Assembly: GCA_022796195.1 (NCBI GenBank)
Contig: JAAWIE010000001.1
Coordinates: 62,001-126,000 of the forward strand
DNA length: 64,000 bases
Reading direction: 5' to 3'
Source of the DNA: Lawsonibacter sp.
GTDB taxonomy: Bacteria; Bacillota; Clostridia; Oscillospirales; Oscillospiraceae
The notes under the pieces are model-generated. The model did no database searches and was not told where the DNA came from. It saw only the letters and a list, made by a program, of their open reading frames with translations. This document shows, piece by piece, positions 32,259 through 41,455 of this stretch. The position numbers and the translations under genes were made by a program. Each line of letters starts with the position of its first letter. The stretch's first letter is position 1.

Positions 32259-34360
32259 GAATCAAACAACTAAAGCTGCACAATATCGGTCCCTTTGCCG
32301 GTGAGCACAGTTTTTCGTTTCATACGGAAGATCCTCAGAAACAGATTGTGATTATCGGCGGGCGCAACGGGGCGGGGAAAACCACACTGTTTGAGGCCAT
32401 TCGCTTATGTCTGTATGGGTATAAGCTCTATGGCTACCGCCAGAACAGCCAGACCTACACCAGTAAAATCAAGCGGCTGATCAATGATCGAGCCAAGCAG
32501 ACTCTCCCCGCCGCTGCCGGGGTCTCCATGGAAATCTTAATCGAAGACGGCTACGCGAACAGCGTCTTTGACATCCGCCGGCAGTGGGGGCTGGAGGGAA
32601 AGGCCCTTCAGGAGGGATGGTTTATCCATAAGGACGGAATTCCTCTCACAGCAGATGAGGTTCAGGACTTTGACAGCTATCTGATGCAGACCTTCCCCCC
32701 TGCCCTGTTTAACTTTCACTTTCTGGATGGGGAGAAAATCTCCGAGTTTATCTTTGACCGCACAAACGCAGAACCGTTTCGCAAAGCGTTTTTACAGATC
32801 TGCGGTCTGGATACCTTTGACTTGATTGAAGAGCAGCTCAGTTCCCGTACCACCAGGAAAAGCGCAAAAGGCAGTGCCCAGGAGGATTACGAGGCGGCGC
32901 GGGCGCAGATGGCGCAGGCGGAAGAGCGGCACAACCGCGCCGCCGCTCAGGTGCAGACCATTCAAACGGACATTGACTCCCTCCGCGATCAAATCGCCGT
33001 ATTGGACGATGCGATGCAGCAGTACGGGGGGATTGCGCACGATGAGTGGACCGCCTTTGAAGAAAGCATGCTGGAGGAGGAACGCAGACGGAACGAGATG
33101 CGCTATGCCTTGAAAACAGCGGCGAACGATGTTGTGCCGTTTATCATTTTGGACCGTCAGCTGGAGGGACTGAAACAGCAGCTCATCCACGAGGAACAGC
33201 TGAAGCGAAACCGGCTGTTTCACGAAAAGCTCTTCGACTCCACCGCCAGAGAAAAATTGGAACGGGAATTGGCGCCCCTGCTCCTGCTGCCGGAAACCGG
33301 CATCTCCGACGCATTGGTGAACGCCCTCTATCAGGCGCTGAGTGAAGAAGTTCCCTGCGGCGGGGCAGAAATCCTAAAACTGTCTGAACATGAAACGGTG
33401 GATTTGCTCGCCAAAATCCGTTATTACCAGGGCTATCCGATACAAAACCTGATTGATGCAGAACGTTCCGTTGAGGACTCTCTCAACCGCACTAAAGAGC
33501 TTCGCGTCAAGATGGAGGCAAAGGAAAGAATTGGTTCCGACCACTATTTGGGGAAGAAAAATGAGCTTCTGATGCAGTTGGATACTCTTCAGCAGCAGCT
33601 AATCGAGGCGCGGGAGCGGCTGTTACACTGCATCGAGGAGCTGAAAACCGCGCAAAAGAACTTCCAGACGGCGTTTGAGGGCTACAAAGCCCTTTTGAAA
33701 GAAAAATCCGTTCTGGATATGTCGGCCAGGGCTCTGCTGGCATTTGGCGAGCTGAAACAGAATTTGTTTGCGAAATATGTCTCCATGGTGGAACAATCCT
33801 TTTCTCACAACTTTCATCAGCTTATCAGCAAGACCGGCTTAATCGATGGAATATACATCAGCTCTTCCTTTGAAATTATTGCCTATAAACAGTCGGAGGT
33901 CAATATATCAGATTTGTTCCGGCAGATTCAGGAGTACGGCGAAGACTATGTTTCAGCCGCAGTCGGCGAGCGGGCATATCAGGCGGTGAAAAACAGCGGA
34001 CGCACCAGTGGGATCCTCTCCCTGCCAGTCAAAGTGGAGCAGCATTTCTCCGCCGGGGAACAGCAAATTTTTGTCATGGCGCTCTATCAATCTCTGGCCG
34101 GGCTCCGGACCTTTGAGCTTCCCTTTGTGATGGACACCCCCCTTGCGCGGATCGACAGTGAGCATCGAAAAAATATTCTTACCGCTTTCTTCTCCCAGCT
34201 CTCGGGTCAGGTTATTATTTTGTCGACAGACGAAGAGATTAACACAGACGGACTGGCCCTTCTGGACGGTAAAATCTCTGATGTATATTTGCTGGAGCAT
34301 AAAGAAAACGGAGTCAGTTCTGTCCGCAAAGATTTTTATTTCGAGGGGGTGGTCCTTTGA
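32255..34360 (+). CDS. dndD: DNA phosphorothioation ATPase DndD
   Basis: SMC/RecN-like ATPase thought to act on DNA during phosphorothioation. 701 residues from the ATG overlapping the dndC stop. Walker A GGRNGAGKTT at 35-44, a conserved FHFLDGEKISEFIF segment (about 149-162), a central coiled-coil pair (about 205-290 and 410-500) and a C-terminal ABC half with the signature-like LSAGEQQ equivalent HFSAGEQQIF (about 599-608) and Walker B LPFVMDTPLARID (about 625-637). Full length and undamaged. Confidence 0.95.
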   Translation: MRIKQLKLHNIGPFAGEHSFSFHTEDPQKQIVIIGGRNGAGKTTLFEAIRLCLYGYKLYGYRQNSQTYTSKIKRLINDRAKQTLPAAAGVSMEILIEDGYANSVFDIRRQWGLEGKALQEGWFIHKDGIPLTADEVQDFDSYLMQTFPPALFNFHFLDGEKISEFIFDRTNAEPFRKAFLQICGLDTFDLIEEQLSSRTTRKSAKGSAQEDYEAARAQMAQAEERHNRAAAQVQTIQTDIDSLRDQIAVLDDAMQQYGGIAHDEWTAFEESMLEEERRRNEMRYALKTAANDVVPFIILDRQLEGLKQQLIHEEQLKRNRLFHEKLFDSTAREKLERELAPLLLLPETGISDALVNALYQALSEEVPCGGAEILKLSEHETVDLLAKIRYYQGYPIQNLIDAERSVEDSLNRTKELRVKMEAKERIGSDHYLGKKNELLMQLDTLQQQLIEARERLLHCIEELKTAQKNFQTAFEGYKALLKEKSVLDMSARALLAFGELKQNLFAKYVSMVEQSFSHNFHQLISKTGLIDGIYISSSFEIIAYKQSEVNISDLFRQIQEYGEDYVSAAVGERAYQAVKNSGRTSGILSLPVKVEQHFSAGEQQIFVMALYQSLAGLRTFELPFVMDTPLARIDSEHRKNILTAFFSQLSGQVIILSTDEEINTDGLALLDGKISDVYLLEHKENGVSSVRKDFYFEGVVL

Positions 34361-34731
34361 TTTTCAGACTGAGAACCTCAAAAGAAACGATGAAAATCTT
34401 TGATACCATTCGGGTTTCCCAAGGATTGCAGCCGTTTTCCTTGTCGAAAATCGCAATCGCCCTGTCCATCCGGACCGGCGGACTCACGGATGAGGATTTC
34501 CGGACGGATACCGAAGGGCTGGAGCTGAACCGGCAGACGATATTTGGAGAATATGAGACCTTGTTCAAAGCTCTGCTTACGATGGAAAAAGGGACTACGC
34601 TGTCGAATGAGGAGTTTTTTCCAGCTTTGGTAAAGGCTCATTTAGATCGGGGCGCAAAGTTATTGCAGAATGAGTGCCGGTACGGAATGCGCTTTTATTC
34701 CAACCTTCTTAGTTTGGACAAAAACTTATAG
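34357..34731 (+). CDS. dndE: DNA phosphorothioation protein DndE
   Basis: Small helical protein required for phosphorothioation; its exact role is debated (nicked-DNA binding). 124 residues. The start is TTG at 34357, overlapping the dndD stop (TTGA), with GAGGGGG upstream; the first ATG in frame (34390) would remove the conserved FRLRTSKET start. Core segment FSLSKIAIALSIRTGG matches the family. Last gene of dndBCDE. No restriction genes (dndFGH) follow, and the next gene is the unrelated ylmH. Confidence 0.88.
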   Translation: MIFRLRTSKETMKIFDTIRVSQGLQPFSLSKIAIALSIRTGGLTDEDFRTDTEGLELNRQTIFGEYETLFKALLTMEKGTTLSNEEFFPALVKAHLDRGAKLLQNECRYGMRFYSNLLSLDKNL

Positions 34732-34804
34732 CTCAGAATCATAGGTATAGCGGCTGTCCCAACAAATGGAGGGCGGCACAGGACAAGAGAGGGAGGGCGC
34801 ATCT

Positions 34805-35605
34805 GTGAACAAAAAGGATCTGTTGGACCGCTGTGCCAGAGACGGAGAAGAGCGGATCCTTCTGGCCCGGGTACTGGACAAGCTGGAGCTCACCCAACAG
34901 CGGGATATTCCGGCCCACACGGTTTTTCTCTCTCCGGGAGAGCAGGGGGCGGTACGCGATCTGCTCTCCGCCTGGGGGCGGCCCCGGCATTTATTCTGGG
35001 GCGGCTATCCGGACAGTGAGCGGAATATTTGCTTTTTTCCCGCCGGCTGGCAGGAGGAGGACGCCCTGTGTTCCGACCCAGAGGGACCTCTGACCGCGTT
35101 GGAGGCCCAATTTTCCCCAAATGCTTCGCTTACCCACCGGGATATTCTGGGGTCCCTAATGGGCCTGGGCATCACCCGGGAGGTGCTGGGAGATATCCTT
35201 CTGCCCCGGCCGGACCTGTGCCAGGTGGTGGTCCTGCGGGACGCGGCCCCCATCCTCCTCTCCCAATGGGAGAGCGCCGGACGCTGGAAGGCCGGCTTGC
35301 AGGAGGTTTCCCTCACCCGCCTTACCCCCCGGCCCGCCCAGGTGAAGACCATTCGGGACACGGTGGCGACCCTCCGGCTGGACGCAGTAACCGCCTGCGG
35401 GTTTTCCCTGTCCCGGAGTAAGGCCGCGGCGCTGATCGCCTCGGGCAAGGTGGCGCTTAACCACCGGGAGTGCCTGAAAGCAGACCGCCCAGTAGCAGAG
35501 GGCGATGTGCTCACCTGCCGGGGGCTGGGGAAATGCGTGGTGAAGGAGGTGCCGGGACAGTCGAAAAAAGGGCGGACTATGCTGGTCATGGAGCGGTATC
35601 AATAG
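34805..35605 (+). CDS. ylmH: YlmH-family S4-domain RNA-binding protein
   Basis: 266 residues from a GTG at 34805, preceded by GAGGGAGGG; an ATG at 34766 would add unconserved residues. An N-terminal YlmH domain (about 1-170) is followed by an S4 RNA-binding domain (about 185-245) with ACGFSLSRSKAAALIASGKVALNH. YlmH proteins have been linked to ribosome-associated quality control and to cell division, and usually lie next to sepF and divIVA; here the gene is 28 kb from that group, just downstream of the dnd operon. Probably transcribed independently, although no clear promoter was seen in the 73-base gap. Confidence 0.88.
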   Translation: MNKKDLLDRCARDGEERILLARVLDKLELTQQRDIPAHTVFLSPGEQGAVRDLLSAWGRPRHLFWGGYPDSERNICFFPAGWQEEDALCSDPEGPLTALEAQFSPNASLTHRDILGSLMGLGITREVLGDILLPRPDLCQVVVLRDAAPILLSQWESAGRWKAGLQEVSLTRLTPRPAQVKTIRDTVATLRLDAVTACGFSLSRSKAAALIASGKVALNHRECLKADRPVAEGDVLTCRGLGKCVVKEVPGQSKKGRTMLVMERYQ

Positions 35606-35685
35606 GGTGAGCTCAGGCGGCCATATTGGCTGCGCCAAACGGCGGCGCTCCTGTGTATTTTTACGCTTCCTGAGCGCAATTTTAA

Positions 35686-35714
35686 TTGACAGCGGGGCTG
35701 TCATCCGTCATAAT
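35686..35714 (+). promoter_or_regulatory. Promoter of degV
   Basis: Consensus TTGACA, a 17-base spacer and CATAAT, 37 bases before the start codon. Confidence 0.85.
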
Positions 35715-35751
35715 CAGGGGTGTCACCCGAGACAATAAAGGAGGCCACACT

Positions 35752-36633
35752 ATGGCGCGCATTAAATTTACCACCGACTCCGCCGCCGATATCCCTGCCG
35801 CGCTGCGGGAGGAGCTGAACATCCAGGTACTGCCCTTCCCCATTGCTATGGAAGACAAGGAGTATGAGGACGGCTTTGACTTCACTCCCGAGGAATTTTA
35901 CGATATGCTTCTGGCCGCGCCCAAAATCCCGACCCATGCTCAGCTCAACCCCTATGTGTTTACCGAGGTCTTTGAAGCGGCCTGGAAGGAAGGGTATACC
36001 GACCTCATCCACACCTCAATCAACTCCAAGGGGTCTGCCACCTGCGCCAATGCGGTGCAGGCTAGGGAGGAATTCTATCAGGACCACCCCGAGGCGCGGG
36101 ACGTCTTTCAAATTTATGTCATCGACACCCTGAACTACACGATGGGTTACGGCTGGGCCGTTGTCCAGGCCGCCCGAATGGCCGCCGAAGGCGCCGGTGC
36201 GCAGACCCTGGTGGACCGTATTCAGGACTGGGTAGACCATGTCCATGTGGTTTTCGCACCGCTGGACCTGCGTTTTGCCAAAAAGTCCGGGCGTATTTCC
36301 GCCGCCGCCGCCTTTGTAGGGGAGGCGCTGGGCCTCAAGCCCGTTATGACCTTCCTCCACGGAGAGTCCAAAATTCTTTCCAAGGTCCGGGGGGAGAAAG
36401 CTGTCATCGCCAAGCTGGTGGAGCTGTGCAAAACCGGGCGCAAGGCCGGCACCCCCTATCTTCTGATTCAGGGGAACAACGTGGAACAGTCGAGCAAGCT
36501 GGCCGAACTCTGCCGCCAGGAGTTGGGCGAAGAACCCGCTCTCAGCTACCACATCGGCGGCGTCATCTCCATCAATGCCGGCCCCAACCTGATTGGTTTA
36601 ATTTATTGGGACGAGGGCTTATGTGATCAATAG
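35752..36633 (+). CDS. DegV family fatty-acid-binding protein
   Basis: Cytoplasmic protein of the DegV/FakB fold that binds a fatty acid, in many cases as the partner of fatty-acid kinase FakA. 293 residues from the ATG at 35752 with AAAGGAGG upstream. The N-terminus KFTTDSAADIP carries the conserved Ser that contacts the carboxylate, followed by LNIQVLPFPI and the THAQLNPYVF (TSQP-like) segment (about 63-72). The C-terminal HIGGVISINAGPNLIGLIYW is typical. No fakA gene is adjacent. Single-gene unit with its own promoter and terminator. Confidence 0.92.
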   Translation: MARIKFTTDSAADIPAALREELNIQVLPFPIAMEDKEYEDGFDFTPEEFYDMLLAAPKIPTHAQLNPYVFTEVFEAAWKEGYTDLIHTSINSKGSATCANAVQAREEFYQDHPEARDVFQIYVIDTLNYTMGYGWAVVQAARMAAEGAGAQTLVDRIQDWVDHVHVVFAPLDLRFAKKSGRISAAAAFVGEALGLKPVMTFLHGESKILSKVRGEKAVIAKLVELCKTGRKAGTPYLLIQGNNVEQSSKLAELCRQELGEEPALSYHIGGVISINAGPNLIGLIYWDEGLCDQ

Positions 36634-36664
36634 TGGAATGCCCGCAGGCACCTCACCCTTCCAC

Positions 36665-36697
36665 TCCAGCCGTCTTTACGGCTGGACTTTTTATTTT
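36665..36697 (+). terminator. Terminator of degV
   Basis: TCCAGCCGT/ACGGCTGGA stem with a CTTT loop followed by CTTTTTATTTT. Confidence 0.9.
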
Positions 36698-36770
36698 ACA
36701 GATTATTCACATGGTTTGTGGTAAGATAATGGCAGTTCGCTTCCCAAACTTGACAAAGGAGGTCTGTGCC

Positions 36771-37925
36771 ATGACCAACAAACAGCTCACCTGGAAACAG
36801 CGGGGAGAACTGTGGCTTCGGTTGAGCATCCGGCTGGTTCTTTCGATTTTGGCGGTCTGGCTGACGGCAAAATTCGGCCGGCCGCTTGCCGCGCTGTTTG
36901 CCCCCTTTCTCTTTGCCTTGGCCGCAGCCGCCGTGCTGAACCCTCTGGTCAAACGGCTGCAAAAGTTTCTGGGCTGGAACCGGCAGGTTTTATCTGCGCT
37001 TTTGCTCCTGCTGGTTTTCGGCCTGCTCGGCGGCGGGCTGGCCCTGCTGGCTTATGCCGCAGCAGGGCAGCTGCTCTCCCTGGTTCAGAACTGGAGCGGC
37101 CTGCTGGACAGTCTCCAGGCTGTTTTGGACCAACTAGAGCTGTTTTTCGCCCACATCCTCACCCTGGCTCCACCTCCGGTAACGGAGATCGTGGAGAGCG
37201 CCGGGGACAGTTTGTTTCAGTGGCTCAGCGAAGCGGTGCCCTCTGCCCTGGGCAGTCTGGGACTGGAGGCCGGGGAGAAGGCCATGGCTCTGCCCTCTTT
37301 TCTGGTTGCGCTGGTCATCTTTGTTATGGCCACCTTTCTGCTCACAGCGGACTACCCCTATCTGCGCAGCCGGTATGTCCAGCACCTGGACGAGGGCGTG
37401 CTCCGGTTTTTGAGCCAGCTTCGCGCCACGGCTCTGGGGGCCTTCGGCGGCTATGTAAAGGCGGAATTTCTGCTGTCGGTGGGGGTGTTTTTTATTCTGC
37501 TGGGGGGCTTTCTCCTAATCCGTCAGCCATACGGCCTCCTGCTGGCCCTGGGCCTGGCGGTAATGGACTTTATTCCCATCATCGGGGCAGGAACCGTGAT
37601 GGTTCCTTGGGCGTTTGCGGCCCTGTTTACCGGCGATCTGCCCTCGGCCGTGGAACTGATGGCTATTTGGGGGGTCATTGCTCTGTTCCGGCGGGTGATG
37701 GAACCTAAATTTGTGGGCGACCAGACTGGGCTGTCCCCCATCCTGTCCCTGGTGTCCATCTATGTGGGGATGAAGCTGGCCGGAGTGCTGGGCATGGTCT
37801 TTGGCCCGGTGATTCTGCTGGTTATGCTCAATCTGGCCGGGATGGGTATGTTCCGGGGCGTGCGGCTGGACCTGGAAGCTGCCGCCAGAGATACCGCAGC
37901 TATTCTCAGCCGGCGGCCGGAGTAG
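36771..37925 (+). CDS. AI-2E family transporter (YtvI-like membrane protein)
   Basis: 384-residue polytopic membrane protein of the AI-2E transporter/PerM family. The ATG at 36771 follows AAAGGAGG; the longer ORF runs through the preceding terminator. Two or three N-terminal helices (about 18-85), an amphipathic region (about 90-165), then a conserved C-terminal bundle with VMDFIPIIGAGTVMVPWA (about 264-281) and VMEPKFVGDQTGLSPILSL (about 307-325). Members include proton/sodium antiporters and the sporulation protein YtvI; in a spore former the YtvI role is plausible but unproven. Confidence 0.85.
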   Translation: MTNKQLTWKQRGELWLRLSIRLVLSILAVWLTAKFGRPLAALFAPFLFALAAAAVLNPLVKRLQKFLGWNRQVLSALLLLLVFGLLGGGLALLAYAAAGQLLSLVQNWSGLLDSLQAVLDQLELFFAHILTLAPPPVTEIVESAGDSLFQWLSEAVPSALGSLGLEAGEKAMALPSFLVALVIFVMATFLLTADYPYLRSRYVQHLDEGVLRFLSQLRATALGAFGGYVKAEFLLSVGVFFILLGGFLLIRQPYGLLLALGLAVMDFIPIIGAGTVMVPWAFAALFTGDLPSAVELMAIWGVIALFRRVMEPKFVGDQTGLSPILSLVSIYVGMKLAGVLGMVFGPVILLVMLNLAGMGMFRGVRLDLEAAARDTAAILSRRPE

Positions 37926-38113
37926 AAAACTGCCGCCGTCCTGACCGGCGGCGGGGCGGGATCATATAGACTGCCGTGTTCACAATTTCCCCAAATTCTC
38001 TCCGGTAAAATTCAAAAAGATATTCTTTTTTCTTCATGCTTTTTTCATATTTTGGAGTTATGATAGCCTCAGTTCAAGGGAAAACTTGACCCGTTTCGAA
38101 AGGAGCGTTTATC

Positions 38114-39481
38114 ATGGAAGAATTCAACTTTTACAACAACGAAAACGACGGCTACCGAGGCGGCTTCGGCGGCTATGTGGACCCGGCCCCGGTTGTGCCC
38201 GGCACCCCCTTCGGCGCCGGTGGTCCCCCCAAAAAGAAAAAGGGCGGCGCGGCCAAAATTGTAGCTCTGGTATTGGCCTGCACCATTGCCGGGGGCGGAG
38301 CTGGTGTAGGCGGGGCCTACCTCTATAACCGCATGGCAGAACCCAAGCACGCCACCACCATCTATGAGGAGGAGCGGCCCAAGGTACAGACTGTGGTCAA
38401 CACCAACAACGGCCAGCCTATGACGCCGGAACAGCTCTACGCCGCGAACCTTCCCTCCTGTGTGGGCATTACAGTCAACACAACGGTCAATATTTTCGGT
38501 CAGACCACCACCTCCGCCGCCTCCGGTTCCGGCTTTGTCCTCACGCAGGACGGCTATATTGCCACCAACTACCATGTGATTGAGAGCGCCGACAATGACC
38601 CCTCCGTCACCATTCAGGTGGCCTTCGCCAATGGCGACAAGTACGATGCCAAGCTCATCGGCGGAGAGAAGGATAACGATGTGGCCGTGCTGAAAATCGA
38701 GGCCGACGGCCTCACTCCGGTCACCCTGGGCGACAGCTCCAAGCTGGTGGTGGGCGAGGCGGTGTACGCCATCGGCAACCCCCTGGGTGAGCTGACCTAC
38801 TCCCTGACCGACGGCCTCGTCTCTGCCCTGGACCGGCTCATCTCCACCGGAAACGGCAATGACAGCACAACCCTCAATGTGCTTCAGACCAACTGTGCGA
38901 TTAACCCGGGCAACTCCGGCGGACCCCTCTTTGACAGTTACGGCAATGTCATCGGCATCACCACCGCCAAGTATACCCAGTCTTCCTCCGGCGTCAATGC
39001 CGAAGGTCTGGGCTTCGCTCTCCCCATCAACGATGTGAAGGACATTTTGGCTGACCTCATCGCCCATGGCTACGTCACTGGCAAGCCTTACATGGGGGTT
39101 CAGGTGATGGACGTTTCCTCCGAGGCCCAGCGGTACGGTATCACAGCCGGCGCGGCGGTGTCCTATGTGGCGGAGAACTCCTGCGCACAGAAAGCGGGGC
39201 TCCAAATCAACGACATCATCACCGCGATTGACGAAACTGCAATCGACTCTTCCACCGCGCTGACCGCCGCGCTGTCCACCGGCTATAAGGCGGGGGACAC
39301 CGCTACCCTCACCGTCATCCGCAACCAACAGGAGCTGAAGCTCACCATTACGTTTGACGAGAAGAACGCCGAGACCACAGCCAACAACCAGATTCAGCAG
39401 AACAACCAGCAGCAGCCCTCCCAGGGCGGCAGCTACTACGGCGGCTACCAGTGGCCCTTTGGCAATATGTTCCCCTGGTAA
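38114..39481 (+). CDS. HtrA/DegP-like membrane-anchored serine protease with PDZ domain
   Basis: 455 residues. A cytoplasmic Gly/Pro-rich N-terminus (1-45) ends in a basic patch, followed by one transmembrane segment (about 47-70), a linker, a trypsin-like domain (about 108-300) with the triad His154 (TNYHVIES), Asp189 (DNDVAVLK) and Ser268 (NPGNSGGPL), and a single PDZ domain (about 345-445). The C-terminus is Gln/Gly/Tyr-rich. Type II membrane topology places the protease outside, for extracellular protein quality control. Start ATG preceded by AAAGGAG; ended by a strong terminator. Confidence 0.95.
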   Translation: MEEFNFYNNENDGYRGGFGGYVDPAPVVPGTPFGAGGPPKKKKGGAAKIVALVLACTIAGGGAGVGGAYLYNRMAEPKHATTIYEEERPKVQTVVNTNNGQPMTPEQLYAANLPSCVGITVNTTVNIFGQTTTSAASGSGFVLTQDGYIATNYHVIESADNDPSVTIQVAFANGDKYDAKLIGGEKDNDVAVLKIEADGLTPVTLGDSSKLVVGEAVYAIGNPLGELTYSLTDGLVSALDRLISTGNGNDSTTLNVLQTNCAINPGNSGGPLFDSYGNVIGITTAKYTQSSSGVNAEGLGFALPINDVKDILADLIAHGYVTGKPYMGVQVMDVSSEAQRYGITAGAAVSYVAENSCAQKAGLQINDIITAIDETAIDSSTALTAALSTGYKAGDTATLTVIRNQQELKLTITFDEKNAETTANNQIQQNNQQQPSQGGSYYGGYQWPFGNMFPW

Positions 39482-39506
39482 CCCCCCTCCTGGAAACACA
39501 GTTCAT

Positions 39507-39540
39507 GCCCAAAGAGCGTCCGCTCTTTGGGCACTTTTTT
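39507..39540 (+). terminator. Terminator of the HtrA-like protease gene
   Basis: 12-bp stem GCCCAAAGAGCG/CGCTCTTTGGGC followed by ACTTTTTT. Confidence 0.92.
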
Positions 39541-39549
39541 ACAAAACCA

Positions 39550-39577
39550 TGGACAATCCCGAAAAAACAGGTATAAT
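39550..39577 (+). promoter_or_regulatory. Promoter of the DEAD-box helicase gene
   Basis: TGGACA, a 16-base spacer and consensus TATAAT, 37 bases before the start codon. Confidence 0.7.
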
Positions 39578-39613
39578 ATAAAATGACAGATCATACAGAA
39601 GAGGGATATTACT

Positions 39614-40792
39614 ATGGAAATCAACGGACAAACCGTCAGCGGAACCACCCGCTACGATCAAATGGGGCTCTCCCCGGAACTGATACGGGCTGTGGAAAAG
39701 AAGGGCTACGTGGAGGCCACCCCCATTCAGACCGGGGCCGTCCCCCACTTTATGGAGTGGAAGGACGTCATTGCCAAGGCCCCGACCGGAACAGGAAAAA
39801 CCTTTGCGTTCGGCATTCCGATGGTGGAACACACCGACCCCGCCGGAAGTGACATTACCGGCCTGGTGCTGGCCCCCACCCGAGAACTGGCCATTCAAAT
39901 CCGGGACGAGCTGCGGGACCTGTGCGCGTTCAAGGAGGGAGTGCGGGTGGTCTGTCTCTACGGTGGACAGCCCATCAACAGCCAGATTACCCAGCTGAAG
40001 AAACGGCCACAGATTGTGGTTGCCACCCCGGGCCGGCTGATGGATCACATGAAGCGGCGCACCATCCGGCTGGACCAGGTGGAGACAGTGGTGCTGGACG
40101 AGGCGGACCGGATGCTGGACATGGGGTTCGTCCGGGATGTGACCCATATTCTGGATACTATGCCCCAGCGGAAAAATTTGGGCATGTTTTCCGCCACTAT
40201 CTCCCGGGAGGTGCTGGACATCTCCTGGGTCTATCAGCGGGAACCGGTGGAAATCACGGTACAGGCTGATCAAGAGAACCGGCCCGACATTGCCCAGTAC
40301 CGGCTGGATGTGGACCGGGGGGACAAGGCGGACACGATGGCTTGTCTGTTGGAGATGGGGGACTACGAGCGGGTCATTGCCTTCTGCAACACCAAAAATA
40401 TGGCAGACCGGCTGGCTGGTCTGCTGGTTATGCGGGGAATGAACTGCGAGGCAATCCATGGAGATATCAGCCAATCCCTCCGAGAGCGCACCCTGCAAAA
40501 ATTCCGGGACGGCAAGCTGCGTGTGCTGGCTGCCACCGACGTGGCCGCCCGGGGGCTGGATATTGATGACGTGGATGCGGTGTTCAACTACGACATTCCG
40601 GATGAAAACGAATATTACATCCACCGTATTGGCCGGACAGGCAGAGCCAAGCGGCACGGAGTAGCGTTTTCCCTGGTGTCCACTGTCACTGAGGGCCTGC
40701 GGCTGGACGAGATTGCAAAGTCCACTGGAAGTCAGATTAGGGCAGTCCATTTTAATGAGAAGGGCGACCTTGTGGCCGCTGTGCCCCAGTGA
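39614..40792 (+). CDS. DEAD-box ATP-dependent RNA helicase
   Basis: 392 residues: a bare helicase core without the C-terminal RNA-binding extension of CshA or DbpA. Motifs in order: Q motif (ATPIQ, about 35-39), motif I APTGTGKT (about 55-62), APTRELA, TPGR, DEAD in VVLDEADRML (about 160-169), SAT, and HRIGRTGR (about 337-344). Likely acts in RNA turnover or ribosome assembly, often in the cold. Its stop codon touches the next gene's start (TGATG). Confidence 0.92.
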   Translation: MEINGQTVSGTTRYDQMGLSPELIRAVEKKGYVEATPIQTGAVPHFMEWKDVIAKAPTGTGKTFAFGIPMVEHTDPAGSDITGLVLAPTRELAIQIRDELRDLCAFKEGVRVVCLYGGQPINSQITQLKKRPQIVVATPGRLMDHMKRRTIRLDQVETVVLDEADRMLDMGFVRDVTHILDTMPQRKNLGMFSATISREVLDISWVYQREPVEITVQADQENRPDIAQYRLDVDRGDKADTMACLLEMGDYERVIAFCNTKNMADRLAGLLVMRGMNCEAIHGDISQSLRERTLQKFRDGKLRVLAATDVAARGLDIDDVDAVFNYDIPDENEYYIHRIGRTGRAKRHGVAFSLVSTVTEGLRLDEIAKSTGSQIRAVHFNEKGDLVAAVPQ

Positions 40793-41367
40793 TGAAGGGA
40801 AAAAGAGGCCATTTCTGGCTGGATTTCGTCGCCTGCTTTCTGATTCCGGCCTACACCCTGCTCTTTGCAGGGAGCGTGCAGTGGTTTGGCACCAACTTTT
40901 CGGTCATCGCCGTCACCGGGCCGGACCACTACCGGGGCTTCGTCTACTGGGGGCTTTTGGCCGGAGGATACTTCTTTGTTGTGTTGAACAAGCTGGCTTT
41001 CGTCCTGTCTGGTCTCTGGGCGCGGGTGTGTGTGCGCCTGCTGGCCGCCGGGGCCGCGCTGTCCCTGGCCTACGCGCTGGCGATTCCCTACCTGCCCCAG
41101 TATTTCCCTAAATATGCCGCCCTCCATGTGGTTCTGGCCGCTGGGGCTAGCGTTCTGCTGATGCTGGCCCTCCTGCTTATCATCCTGCTGCTGCGCCGCC
41201 GGGACCCCGCCCGCTGGACGATGCCTATGCGGAGCTGGTGGTTGATTGCGGCCGGCTGCGCCGTCCTCTTCCTCATTCCCAGAATGGTGTCCACCGCTTT
41301 GGAGGTCTTTTTTACCATCTCCGCCGCCCTGCTGGCCCGGAGACTCTGGCTGCTGGCCGAGGGTTAA
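40792..41367 (+). CDS. Membrane protein of unknown function
   Basis: 191 residues with five or six hydrophobic segments (about 10-28, 46-64, 74-95, 107-127, 146-160, 165-182). The ATG at 40792 overlaps the helicase stop by one base, so the two are cotranscribed and probably translationally coupled. No family recognised and no catalytic motif seen; conserved-looking polar residues are few. The arginine cluster LLRRRDPAR (about 131-139) marks a cytoplasmic loop. Confidence 0.7.
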   Translation: MKGKRGHFWLDFVACFLIPAYTLLFAGSVQWFGTNFSVIAVTGPDHYRGFVYWGLLAGGYFFVVLNKLAFVLSGLWARVCVRLLAAGAALSLAYALAIPYLPQYFPKYAALHVVLAAGASVLLMLALLLIILLLRRRDPARWTMPMRSWWLIAAGCAVLFLIPRMVSTALEVFFTISAALLARRLWLLAEG

Positions 41368-41384
41368 AATCTTTGGCCTGCCTC

Positions 41385-41414
41385 TTGCAAACACGATTCT
41401 GAATGTGGTACAAT
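41385..41414 (+). promoter_or_regulatory. Promoter of prfC
   Basis: TTGCAA, an 18-base spacer and TACAAT, 41 bases before the start codon. Confidence 0.7.
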
Positions 41415-41455
41415 AATCTGCCAAACAGGAAATAAAGGATAGGGAGTGGACCCTT

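Noticed and set aside
38114-39481. HtrA protease as part of the Ter system
   Set aside because: It has its own terminator, a membrane anchor and a PDZ domain, and lies outside the Ter cluster; it is an ordinary extracellular quality-control protease.
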